From Nioella halotolerans (GTDB lineage: Bacteria > Pseudomonadota > Alphaproteobacteria > Rhodobacterales > Rhodobacteraceae), in assembly GCA_003428585.1 (NCBI GenBank), contig QVQC01000032.1:1-64000 (forward strand): DNA of 64,000 nt, in the 5' to 3' direction. Positions 35,892 to 43,889 of this stretch are shown in pieces. The first letter of the stretch is position 1; every line of letters starts with the position of its first letter. The notes beneath the pieces are model-generated. The model was not told the origin of the DNA. It worked only from the letters and a program-made list of their open reading frames with translations, and did no database searches. The position numbers were made by a program, and so were the translations under genes.

Positions 35892-37057
35892 CAGCGCGCC
35901 CCCCCGGCATGGGCAAGCGCCACCTGCGACACCCCGGTTTGCCCCGTGAGAAAGGCCGCCGTGCAGGAGCCGAGGTAGAAGCGCCAGCCGCGCAGGAACT
36001 CCGCGGGCAGGTCAAGCCGCGCGATGCGGCGCTGTTCGGCCTCCATCCGGGCCTGCCACGCTGCGCAGGTCTTGGCGTAATGCGGGCCGAAGGCGAAGTC
36101 GTCCACCACCTCCAGCCCGACGCGGGCGGCCTGCGCCCGGATCACGGCGGGCGACAGCAGCATGCCGCCGGGAAAGATATGGCTGCGGATGAAGTCCGAC
36201 CCGCGCCGGTAGGTGTGGAAATAGCTGTCGGGCACGGTGATCGCCTGCACGACGGCGCGGCCGCCATCGGCGAGCCGGGCCTTGAGGGTTTCGAAATAGG
36301 TGGGCCAGTATTTCTCGCCCACGGCCTCGATCATCTCGATCGACACGATGCTGTCGAACTGCCCGGTCACGTCGCGGTAATCCTGCAGGCGGATATCGGC
36401 GCGGCCATCCAGACGCGCATCGGCGTAGCCCTTCTGGCTCGGCGACAGGGTGACGCCGGTGACATGGTGGCCCCGGTCGGCGGCAGCCTCGGCAAAGCCA
36501 CCCCACCCGCAGCCGATCTCCAGCACGCGGTCGCCGGTCACCCGGTCGAGGATGCGGGCGTTCTTGCGGCCTTGTGCGCGGGCAAGGTCATCGTCCCCCG
36601 CGTCGAAAAGGGCCGCGGAATAGGTCATTCCGGGGTCGAGCCATAGCGCGTAGAACTCGTTGCCGACATCGTAGTGCTTGCGGATGTTGCGCGCCGCCCC
36701 GAGGCGCGAATTGGCCCGCATCACGGTGTTGAGCAGCCGGTAGCCGACCCGCGCCCAGAAGCCGCCGTAGACATAGGTCTGCAGGCGATCCATGTTCAGC
36801 AGCGCAACCTCGCACAGGTCGGCAACGGCGGGCGTGTCCCATAGCCCCGCGACATAGGTCTCGCCCAGCCCGATATCGCCCTTCGCGGCGCAGGCAGTGA
36901 CGACAGACCAGTCATGGATCTGCATCTCGGCCTCGGGCGCGCCCTGCCCGAAATCGTGCACCTCGCCTTCGGGCGTGCGCAGGCGCAGGCTGCCTTCGGT
37001 AATCCGGCTGCAACTGTCGAGGAAATCGCGTTTGATACGTGTGGTCAGAAAAAACAT
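35891..37057 (-). CDS. Cyclopropane-fatty-acid-synthase-like SAM methyltransferase (CfaA/UfaM type)
   Basis: A 388-residue enzyme acting on unsaturated acyl chains of membrane phospholipids. The family blocks are HYDVGNEFYALWLDPGMTYS, the SAM motif VLEIGCGWGGFAE and FDSIVSIEMIEAVG. Rhodobacter homologues (RSP2144) methylate vaccenoyl chains on the route to furan fatty acids. Being directly in the operon with the UfaD-like flavoprotein supports that role rather than simple cyclopropanation. Overlaps DUF1365 upstream and DUF3833 downstream by one base each. Confidence 0.9.
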   Translation of the reverse strand: MFFLTTRIKRDFLDSCSRITEGSLRLRTPEGEVHDFGQGAPEAEMQIHDWSVVTACAAKGDIGLGETYVAGLWDTPAVADLCEVALLNMDRLQTYVYGGFWARVGYRLLNTVMRANSRLGAARNIRKHYDVGNEFYALWLDPGMTYSAALFDAGDDDLARAQGRKNARILDRVTGDRVLEIGCGWGGFAEAAADRGHHVTGVTLSPSQKGYADARLDGRADIRLQDYRDVTGQFDSIVSIEMIEAVGEKYWPTYFETLKARLADGGRAVVQAITVPDSYFHTYRRGSDFIRSHIFPGGMLLSPAVIRAQAARVGLEVVDDFAFGPHYAKTCAAWQARMEAEQRRIARLDLPAEFLRGWRFYLGSCTAAFLTGQTGVSQVALAHAGGAR

Positions 37058-37815
37058 CAGCTTACCTCGTCAAGCGGGGCTTCGGGGCGGGGACGGTAGG
37101 CCGCCCCTTTCAGTTTCAGCCGCAAGGCGTGCCAGTGGATCAGGAGCCACGTGCGCGCGGTGCCAAGCGGACGGCGGATCGCGGCGGCCAGAAGGGTGGC
37201 GTTGGTCATCGGGCGGCGGGTGCCGGTCAGTGTTGCGACGACGCCGTGCGGCCCGTTCTCATGGCCGATGCGGATTGCGATGCGCGCCGGCGTGATACGA
37301 AAGCGGAAGCGGTAGCCACCGGCGATGTCCTGAAAGGGCGAGACATGCATCACCTTCGTTGCCTGTAACTCATCGGACGCGATGATCGGCGCGAAACCGG
37401 GATGCGCGCTGACATAGCTGTGCCGGTCGCCGAAGGTGTTGGTGACCTCGGAGATCACGGCGACGAGGTCGTCGCCCCGGAAGGCCAGCCAGAAGCTGAC
37501 CGGGTTGAAGACGCGCCCGATGAACGCCGGTTGCGTCAGCAGCATCAGGCGCGCGCCAGTCAGGCCACGCGCCGCCAGCACCTCCCGCGCCCATGCCGCG
37601 CCGCGCCCCGCCTTGGGTGGGCCGCCATGGTGGCGATCCTGTACCGAGTAGAGCCCGGCGCGATTGCGCGTGAACAGGCCGGGGCCCCTTGCGGCGTCGG
37701 GATCGATCAGCACGAAATCCACCGAATGGGTGAAGGCATGGCGAATGTCGCCGCGCCGCGCATGGGTGGTCTGGCCGTGCAGGTGTTCGGGCCAGTGTCC
37801 GGTTGCAACGGTCAT
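37057..37815 (-). CDS. DUF1365 family protein
   Basis: A 252-residue DUF1365 protein (HTRRGDIRHAFTHSVDFVLID and the family text FNPVSFWLAF). These proteins nearly always sit beside a flavin amine-oxidase-like gene and a cyclopropane synthase, as here, and the Rhodobacter homologue RSP1090 is a sigma-E target. A role in lipid modification is inferred from context; no catalytic motif is established. Four-base overlap with the flavoprotein gene. Confidence 0.87.
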   Translation of the reverse strand: MTVATGHWPEHLHGQTTHARRGDIRHAFTHSVDFVLIDPDAARGPGLFTRNRAGLYSVQDRHHGGPPKAGRGAAWAREVLAARGLTGARLMLLTQPAFIGRVFNPVSFWLAFRGDDLVAVISEVTNTFGDRHSYVSAHPGFAPIIASDELQATKVMHVSPFQDIAGGYRFRFRITPARIAIRIGHENGPHGVVATLTGTRRPMTNATLLAAAIRRPLGTARTWLLIHWHALRLKLKGAAYRPRPEAPLDEVS

Positions 37816-39098
37816 GCGGCGAGCGCCTCGCGGGTATCGAGCGCGCGGGCGATCCGCACCGCACTGGCGAAGCCGTCCTCGTGAAAGCCATGCCGGGTAT
37901 AGGCGCCCGCGAACCAGGTGTTGTTCTGCCCCTGCATCTCGCGCAACCGGTCCTGCGCCTTCAACGCCGCAAGGTCGAAGATCGGGTGGCGGAACGTGGT
38001 CTGGTCGTAGACCAGGTGATCGGGAATCTCGCGCGCGGGGTTCAGCGTGATGAACAGCGGGTCATCCTCGGGGATGTTCTGCAGCCGGTTCATCCAGTAG
38101 CTGACGCCGATCTGCGGCCGCTCCACCCCCGTTTCGGCCTGGTAGACCCACGACGACCAGACCTTGCGCCGCTTGGGCATCTGCCCCGTATCGCGGTGCA
38201 GGTAGATCGCGTTGTCCTGGAAGCGGATCGCGGACAGGGCCTGCCTCTCCGCCGCCGTGGGCCGGTCGAGCAGCGCAAGTGCCTGGTCGGAATGGCAGGC
38301 GAAGATCACCTCGTCGAACTGGTCCGTCGCGCCATCCGTCGCCACCGTGACCGCACCGCCTGTCCGGTGCACGCCGCGCACCGAGCAGCCCGTGCGCAGG
38401 TCGGCCCCGGCGATTTTCAACGCTGCCTCCAGCCGTGTCACGTATTCCCGGCTGCCGCCATCGACCGTCCACCACTGGTGCTGGCCGCTTGCAGAAAGGA
38501 GTGCGTGGTTGCGGAAGAATTGCACGAGGCTCCGCGCCGGGAAGGACAGGATCTGTTCCGGCGGGGTGGACCAGATCGCGCCCGAGAGCGGCGTGAGGTA
38601 ATAGTCGCGGAACCAGCGGCCAAGGTTCAACTCTGCCATCAGCTCGCCGATGGTGGCCGTGTCATCCTTTGCGAAGGCCTCGGCGCGGGCATTGAAGCGC
38701 ATGACGTCGCGCAGCATCCGCAGGAATCCCGGACGCGCGAGGTTGCGGCGCTGCGCCAACAGCGCGTCAAGGGATTCAAGCCCGTACTCGATGCGGCCAT
38801 GGTCGATGCTGGCGCCGAAGCTCATGTTGCTTTTGGCGACAGGCACGTCGAGGTCTTGGAACATCCGCGTCAGGTGCGGATAGTTGGCATAGTTGAAGAC
38901 GATGAACCCGGTATCGACCGGCTGGTCGCCGCGCTTGCCGGCCACCACGGTGCGGGCATGCCCCCCCAGCCGCGGTGCCGCCTCGAAAAGCGTGACGGCG
39001 TTCTGGCGGGACAAAAGCCACGCGGCAGACAGCCCCGATATGCCGCCGCCAATGATGGCGATGCGTCTTGCGGGTTCAAACGGGGCATCGAAGGACAT
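37812..39098 (-). CDS. FAD-dependent amine-oxidase-like protein (UfaD/RSP1091 type)
   Basis: A 428-residue flavoprotein with an N-terminal FAD motif IIGGGISGLSAAWLLS (residues ~14-29) and GGHARTVV. RSP1091-type homologues desaturate methylated acyl chains in furan fatty acid synthesis. ATG 39098 has a strong GAGGAG site. It is the first gene of the operon and lies behind a sigma-E promoter at 39128-39156, next to and divergent from rpoE. A generic protoporphyrinogen or phytoene oxidase role is less likely in this context. Confidence 0.9.
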   Translation of the reverse strand: MSFDAPFEPARRIAIIGGGISGLSAAWLLSRQNAVTLFEAAPRLGGHARTVVAGKRGDQPVDTGFIVFNYANYPHLTRMFQDLDVPVAKSNMSFGASIDHGRIEYGLESLDALLAQRRNLARPGFLRMLRDVMRFNARAEAFAKDDTATIGELMAELNLGRWFRDYYLTPLSGAIWSTPPEQILSFPARSLVQFFRNHALLSASGQHQWWTVDGGSREYVTRLEAALKIAGADLRTGCSVRGVHRTGGAVTVATDGATDQFDEVIFACHSDQALALLDRPTAAERQALSAIRFQDNAIYLHRDTGQMPKRRKVWSSWVYQAETGVERPQIGVSYWMNRLQNIPEDDPLFITLNPAREIPDHLVYDQTTFRHPIFDLAALKAQDRLREMQGQNNTWFAGAYTRHGFHEDGFASAVRIARALDTREALAA

Positions 39099-39127
39099 GC
39101 AGCACTCCTCGGTGGAAAGACTGAACC

Positions 39128-39156
39128 TGTTACGGCGCAAGGAAAAATGCGGATCA
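39128..39156 (-). promoter_or_regulatory. Sigma-E promoter of the lipid operon
   Basis: On the minus strand a -35 element TGATCC (39156-39151) is followed by exactly 18 bases and TAACA (39132-39128). This fits the R. sphaeroides sigma-E consensus TGATCC-N18-TAAG closely. The flavoprotein ATG lies 30 bases downstream. Its -35 element is separated from the divergent rpoE -35 element by only AAAA. Confidence 0.85.
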
Positions 39157-39160
39157 AAAA

Positions 39161-39189
39161 TGATCCACGAATTGCACGGCGGCGTAAGC
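39161..39189 (+). promoter_or_regulatory. Sigma-E autoregulatory promoter of rpoE-chrR
   Basis: TGATCC (39161-39166), 18 bases, then TAAGC (39185-39189). Same architecture as the divergent promoter and matching the known RpoE autoregulation in Rhodobacter. Transcription would begin near 39196, giving a leader of about 85 bases before the GTG of rpoE. Confidence 0.87.
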
Positions 39190-39281
39190 CGTATATGTTG
39201 ATGGCGATAGACCCAGATCAAAGAGCCAGAGGCGTGCCACCCCCCGTGGTACGACGCCCTGCGCGCAAGGAAAAGGACGCC

Positions 39282-39842
39282 GTGGCGGCCGACCGCGAAA
39301 TATCCGAGCAGACGACGTGGATGCTGGCCATCCGCGATCGTCGTGACAAGCAGGCCTTTGCCCGGCTGTTCGACCATTATGCGCCGCGTCTCAAGGGGTT
39401 CGTGATCCGGTCGGGCCTCGACGCCGCGCAGGCCGAAGAGGTTGTGCAGGACGTTATGCTGACGATTTGGCGCAAGGCCGAGCAGTTCGACCCGGAACGC
39501 GCGCAGGTGTCGGGCTGGATCTACCAGATCACCCGGAACCGGCAGATCGACGTGGTGCGGCGCGTCGCGCGGGCGGTGCCGGAAGAGCTGAAACACGAGG
39601 ATGATCACGAACCGGACCCGGGGCAGGTTCTTGCCCTTGAAGAAGAGACAGGGAAGCTAAAACAAGCGCTGAAGCGATTGAAGCCGGAACAAAGAACGAT
39701 GATCGAGAAAGCCTATCTGGGCGATCTCACGCATCAGGAAATTCAGGCCCAGACGGGGTTGCCGCTTGGAACCATCAAATCCCGCATCCGCCTTGGACTG
39801 GACCGGCTGCGCCACGAGTTGAAAGAGCTACGAGAGCCATGA
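39282..39842 (+). CDS. rpoE: ECF sigma factor RpoE (ECF11, singlet-oxygen response)
   Basis: A 186-residue sigma factor that directs transcription during singlet-oxygen stress. Region 2 contains VVQDVMLTIWRKAEQFDPERA; region 4 contains DLTHQEIQAQTGLPLGTIKSRI. I chose GTG 39282 because a GGA site precedes it and its 26-residue lead aligns exactly with the start of the R. sphaeroides protein (residue 14 equivalent MLAIRDRRDKQAF); ATGs at 39195 and 39201 lie on or right after the promoter. Overlaps chrR by four bases. Confidence 0.93.
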   Translation: MAADREISEQTTWMLAIRDRRDKQAFARLFDHYAPRLKGFVIRSGLDAAQAEEVVQDVMLTIWRKAEQFDPERAQVSGWIYQITRNRQIDVVRRVARAVPEELKHEDDHEPDPGQVLALEEETGKLKQALKRLKPEQRTMIEKAYLGDLTHQEIQAQTGLPLGTIKSRIRLGLDRLRHELKELREP

Positions 39843-40477
39843 AGACGATCACCCATCACATCCCCGATCCGATGCTGGCGGCCTATGCCGCCGGGACGCT
39901 GCCGCATGCGTTTGAAGTGGTTGTCGCAACACATGTGTCGATGTGCGATACCTGCCGGGTCAGCCTTGAGGCGCATCAGGCTGTTGGCGGCGCGATCCTT
40001 GAAAACGCTGACGCTGCCGACCTGCCCGAAGGTATGAAATCCGATGTCATGGCGCTTCTCGACCAGCCGATTGATGACCCGCAGCCCGCGCCGAAGCGGG
40101 CCGGCATTTATCCCGGCCCTGTCATGCACGCGCTCAGGAACAGGGCGCCGCGGTGGAAAAGCCTTGGCTTCGGGGTGCGCCAGAGCATCCTTTCGGATGG
40201 GCCGGAGGGCAGCCTGCGCCTGCTGCACATTCCGCCCGGGCGGGCGGTGCCCGACCACGGCCATAACGGCATGGAGTTGACGCTGGTCCTGCAGGGCAGC
40301 TTCCATGATGAAACCGGAACGTTCGGCGTCGGCGATCTGGAGATCGCCGATGAGGAACTGGAACATACGCCCATTGCGGGCGAGGGCGACCCGTGCATCT
40401 GCCTCGCGGCGACCGACGCGCCGCTGCGCTTCCGCACCTTCGTGCCGCGCGTGTTGCAGCCCCTTTTCCGTATCTGA
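39839..40477 (+). CDS. chrR: Zinc anti-sigma factor ChrR
   Basis: A 212-residue cytoplasmic anti-sigma factor that holds RpoE inactive and releases it upon singlet oxygen. The N-terminal zinc domain has His7, His32, Cys36 and Cys39 (HVSMCDTC); the C-terminal cupin domain has the metal-site HGHNGMEL and a later EELEHTP. All ligands expected from the R. sphaeroides protein are present, so the switch should work. Translationally coupled to rpoE. Confidence 0.95.
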   Translation: MKTITHHIPDPMLAAYAAGTLPHAFEVVVATHVSMCDTCRVSLEAHQAVGGAILENADAADLPEGMKSDVMALLDQPIDDPQPAPKRAGIYPGPVMHALRNRAPRWKSLGFGVRQSILSDGPEGSLRLLHIPPGRAVPDHGHNGMELTLVLQGSFHDETGTFGVGDLEIADEELEHTPIAGEGDPCICLAATDAPLRFRTFVPRVLQPLFRI

Positions 40478-40651
40478 GGCGCCCGATCCGTCGCGCTACC
40501 GGCTGATCCTGCGTTCCCGTCTGTTGCGCAACCGGCTCGCCCCATGGCGGTGTCATCACGCTGGCCACCGAGACTCGCGGCGAGGATGAACTTCGCCACA
40601 GGGTCGAGGCGGTTCAAGTGATGCGTCTGACCGAAATCCTGCCGGATACCT

Positions 40652-40677
40652 GGCGCGCCGCGACACAGCGGCGCGCC
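40652..40677. terminator. Hairpin in the convergent gap between chrR and the cytochrome gene
   Basis: GGCGCGCCGC (40652-40661) pairs perfectly with GCGGCGCGCC (40668-40677) around GACACA. It sits in the 251-base gap where chrR and the minus-strand cytochrome gene converge. There is no T-run. No gene in the gap is supported. Confidence 0.5.
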
Positions 40678-40728
40678 GGTCGCTTGGGGGGATTCCATCC
40701 CGGCCCGGGGTCTTTTGGTTCTGCGGCC

Positions 40729-41067
40729 CTATCGCTGGATCGCGGCGAGGTAGGCGGTGAGATCCTCGACCAGTTCCGGCGAATACCGCTCCCCCCAGAC
40801 CGGCATCGGCGAGCCATGGGCGCGGATGTCGCCGCGCCCGTCGATGATCGCGGCAACCTCCTCGGCGGGAAACGTCCCGCCATTGACGGCTGAAAGATTG
40901 GTCAGGTCCGGTGCCATGGCCCCCGCACCGCCGCCGGTGTGACAGAGCAGGCAGGTGTCGCGGTAAACCTCGTCGGCTTCGCTTGCCGGTGCGACGGGTG
41001 CCTGGCAGCCGGCAAGACCCAGCCCGGCGACGAGGGCAAGGACAGCCTCCTTCTTGGGTAATGACAT
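40729..41067 (-). CDS. Small class I cytochrome c, lipoprotein
   Basis: A 112-residue, single-haem cytochrome c. The start MSLPKKEAVLALVAGLGLAGCQ gives a lipoprotein signal with lipobox LAGC. The haem site is CLLCH and the probable Met ligand is in GSPMPVWGERY. It would sit on the periplasmic face of the inner membrane and carry electrons, perhaps for the neighbouring PuuB-type oxidoreductase, but that link is only proximity. Monocistronic, convergent with chrR. Confidence 0.88.
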   Translation of the reverse strand: MSLPKKEAVLALVAGLGLAGCQAPVAPASEADEVYRDTCLLCHTGGGAGAMAPDLTNLSAVNGGTFPAEEVAAIIDGRGDIRAHGSPMPVWGERYSPELVEDLTAYLAAIQR

Positions 41068-41161
41068 TGACCCCGGTGCTCCCCTCTCGTGACGCGCGCT
41101 TGATTGACAATTGCAATTATTCGCGGTTCGGGCAAGGGGCTTGTGCACCCGCGGAAGGCTG

Positions 41162-42463
41162 TCAGAGCCGATCGCGCAGCGAATACCACGCCATCGCCAG
41201 CACCAGAAGCGGCCAGCGAAGCGTCGCGCCGCCGGGAAAGCGCGGGGTCGGGACGCTGGCCATCACGTCGAAGCGTTCGGCCTGTCCGGCGATGGTCTCG
41301 GCCGCGATCTGCCCGGCCAGCGTCGCCATGGCCACGCCATGCCCGGAATAGCCCGAGAGGCTCAGGATATTGCCCGCGATCCGCTCGAAATGCGGCATCC
41401 GGTTCATGGTGATGCCAAGCGTGCCGCCCCATGCATGGGTGATCGGCACACCTTCAAGCTGTGGAAACACCTCCTCCAGCGGGCGGCGCACCGCGCCCGC
41501 GATGTCGCGGGGGAAGCGGTAGCGGTAGCTTTCCGTGCCGCCGAACAGGAGCCGGTGATCGTCGGAAAAGCGAAAATAATTGACCACGAACTTGCTGTCC
41601 GCCACGGCGTGGTTGTGGCGGATGATCTCCGCCTGCCGGGCGCGGCCGAGCGGTTCGGTCGCCACCACGTAGTTGTTGATCGGCATCACCCGCGCCGCGA
41701 CCCGTGGCACGAGGCGCCCCAGGTAACCGTTGCAGCCCAGCACCACGTGGCGTGCCGTCACCTGCGCATCTTCCGTGATCAGCCGCGCCGGGTCGCCCGC
41801 ATCGATCCGCAGCACACGGGAGCTTTCGAAGATCCGGGCGCCCGCGCCCGTGGCCAGCCGCGCCAACCCGAGCGCCAGTTCCAGTGGGTCGATATGCCCC
41901 GCGCCCGTATCGAGCGTGCCGCCGTGATAGGCCGGGGAGGTGACCAGCGCGCGCAATTCCTCGCGGTCCAGCGCGCGGATCCGGTCATAGCCGTAATCGT
42001 CGCGCAGCTTGCGCGCATAGGCGGCGTAGCCGGGCACGTCGCGTGCCCGGTGTGCGGCATGGATGATGCCGGGATGAAAGGTCGCGTGCACCTCGTCCCG
42101 CGCCGCGATCTCGCGCACAAGGTCCACGGACTGGTTGGCAATGTCCCACAGCGCGCGGGCGTGGTCGCGCCCGACCATCGCCTCCAGTTCGTCCTGTTCG
42201 ACCCGCTGGCCCTGCCCGACCTGCCCGCCATTACGCCCCGAGGCGCCGAAGCCGACCCGGCTGGCCTCCAGCAGCGCCACGTCATAGCCGCGCCGTGCGA
42301 GGTGCCATGCAGTGGACAGCCCGGTGAACCCGCCCCCCACCACGGCCACGTCGCAGGATATGTCGCCGTCGGCCGCCGGAAAGCGGGGCAGGGGGGTGGC
42401 CGCGTGGGCGTAGAAGGACGGGGGATAGGCCCCCGGCCTGTCATTGATGTCGAGAAGGTCCAT
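41162..42463 (-). CDS. FAD-dependent oxidase, gamma-glutamylputrescine oxidase (PuuB) type
   Basis: A 433-residue DadA/OrdL flavoprotein. FAD motif VAVVGGGFTGLSTAWHLARRG lies near residues 38-58 and GFGASGRNGGQVGQG is the family's second block; C-terminal GYSGHGVAMATLAGQI contacts FAD. In E. coli PuuB oxidises gamma-glutamylputrescine to the aldehyde. Last gene of the minus-strand trio with an aminotransferase and a PuuA-type ligase, which supports polyamine catabolism. A second such enzyme is at 51773. Confidence 0.85.
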   Translation of the reverse strand: MDLLDINDRPGAYPPSFYAHAATPLPRFPAADGDISCDVAVVGGGFTGLSTAWHLARRGYDVALLEASRVGFGASGRNGGQVGQGQRVEQDELEAMVGRDHARALWDIANQSVDLVREIAARDEVHATFHPGIIHAAHRARDVPGYAAYARKLRDDYGYDRIRALDREELRALVTSPAYHGGTLDTGAGHIDPLELALGLARLATGAGARIFESSRVLRIDAGDPARLITEDAQVTARHVVLGCNGYLGRLVPRVAARVMPINNYVVATEPLGRARQAEIIRHNHAVADSKFVVNYFRFSDDHRLLFGGTESYRYRFPRDIAGAVRRPLEEVFPQLEGVPITHAWGGTLGITMNRMPHFERIAGNILSLSGYSGHGVAMATLAGQIAAETIAGQAERFDVMASVPTPRFPGGATLRWPLLVLAMAWYSLRDRL

Positions 42464-42470
42464 CAGGCAC

Positions 42471-43865
42471 TCAGGCGGGGTCCATCAGCCCTTGATCCTT
42501 GGCGATGGCATGGGTTTCATCAAGCGCCTTCGTTGCCCGCGCGATCAGCGTGTCGATATCGCCCGGCGTCATGACCAGCGGCGGCGAGATGATCATCCGG
42601 TCGCCGACATGGCGCATCACGAGGTTGTTGGCAAAGCAGCGGTCGCGCGCGATCTGCCCGACGGTGCCCGCCGGCGCGGCGAAGGCGGCGCGGCTTTCCT
42701 TGTGCGGCGTCATCGCGACCGATCCCATCATGCCGACGATCTTCGCCTCGCCGATCAGGGGGTGATCGACCAACGCCTCCCACTTCGCCTTAAGGTAGGG
42801 CGCGGCGACGTCGCGGACATGCTCGACGATCTTTTCTTCCTCAAGGATGCGCAGGTTTTCCAGCGCCACGGCGGCGGCAACGGGGTGGCCGGAATAGGTG
42901 TAGCCGTGGTTGAAATCGGTCGAGGAAATCACCTCCGCCACCTCGTCGGACAGGATCGAGCCGCCGATCGGCGCGTAGCCTGACGACAGCCCCTTGGCCA
43001 CGGTCATGATGTCGGGGCGAATGTTCAGCGTCTGGCTGCCGAACCAGTTTCCGGTGCGCCCGAAGCCGCAGATCACCTCGTCCGCGATCAGCAGAATTTC
43101 ATATTTGTCGCAAATGCGCTGGATTTCCGGCCAGTAGGTATCAGGTGCCACGATCACCCCGCCCGCGCCCTGCACGGGTTCGGCGATGAAGGCGGCCACG
43201 CGATCCTCGCCAAGCTCCAGAATGGCCTCTTCCAGTTCCCGCGCGCGAGCCAGCCCGAATTCCCCGGGGTCCATGTCGCCGCCCTCGGCCCACCAATTGG
43301 GCTGGCCTATATGGTGAATATTCGGGATCGGAATGCCGCCCTGCGCGTGCATCGCCGCCATGCCGCCCAGCGAGGCGGAGCCGACGGACGACCCGTGATA
43401 GGCGTTCTTGCGGCTGATGATGACGTCCTTGCCGGGCTTTCCCTTGGTCTGCCAATAGGTGCGCACGAGGCGGATATTGGTATCGTTCGCGTCAGAGCCG
43501 CCGGCGGCAAAGAACGTGTGGTTGAGATCGCCCGGCGCCAGCTCGGCCAGCTTTTGCGACAGCGCGATCACCGGCACGTGGGTGGTTTTGAAGAAGGTGT
43601 TGTAGTAGGGCAGTTCGCGCATCTGGCGGGCGGCGACCTCTGCCAGCTCATCACGACCATAGCCGATATTGACGCACCACAGGCCGGCCATGGCATCGAG
43701 GATCTCGTTGCCGTCGCTGTCGGTCAACGTCACGCCGCGCGCCCGGGTGATGACGCGCGCGCCCTCTTGGCCCAAGGCCGTATTGGCCGAGAACGGGTGC
43801 ACGTGATGCGCCGCGTCAAGCGCCTGCAACGCCGCCGTTGGCATGTGGTTGGTGATCATGTTCAT
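42471..43865 (-). CDS. spuC: Class III aminotransferase, putrescine-pyruvate (SpuC) type
   Basis: A 464-residue PLP aminotransferase. The PLP-lysine lies in DIMTVAKGLSSGYAPIGGSI and the pocket in LLIADEVICGFGRTGNWFG. The N-terminal HPFSANTALGQEGARVITRARGV fits the SpuC/beta-alanine-pyruvate group. It would convert putrescine to 4-aminobutanal with pyruvate as acceptor. ATG 43865 has GGGAGA upstream. Sits between PuuB- and PuuA-type genes, eight bases from the first. Confidence 0.85.
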   Translation of the reverse strand: MNMITNHMPTAALQALDAAHHVHPFSANTALGQEGARVITRARGVTLTDSDGNEILDAMAGLWCVNIGYGRDELAEVAARQMRELPYYNTFFKTTHVPVIALSQKLAELAPGDLNHTFFAAGGSDANDTNIRLVRTYWQTKGKPGKDVIISRKNAYHGSSVGSASLGGMAAMHAQGGIPIPNIHHIGQPNWWAEGGDMDPGEFGLARARELEEAILELGEDRVAAFIAEPVQGAGGVIVAPDTYWPEIQRICDKYEILLIADEVICGFGRTGNWFGSQTLNIRPDIMTVAKGLSSGYAPIGGSILSDEVAEVISSTDFNHGYTYSGHPVAAAVALENLRILEEEKIVEHVRDVAAPYLKAKWEALVDHPLIGEAKIVGMMGSVAMTPHKESRAAFAAPAGTVGQIARDRCFANNLVMRHVGDRMIISPPLVMTPGDIDTLIARATKALDETHAIAKDQGLMDPA

Positions 43866-43889
43866 GGCTGGTTTTCTCCCATCAGGCCG

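Noticed and set aside
40483..40520. TGATCC in the gap after chrR as a third sigma-E promoter
   Set aside because: The element 18 bases downstream reads GCAAC instead of TAAG, and no gene starts after it on that strand.
40478..40728. Possible coding in the chrR-cytochrome gap (a frame through ETRGEDELRHRVEAVQVMRL)
   Set aside because: It looks coding-like for about 40 codons but has no start with a ribosome binding site, runs into the antisense of the cytochrome gene and shares no recognisable family. It could be a gene remnant; I cannot support it.
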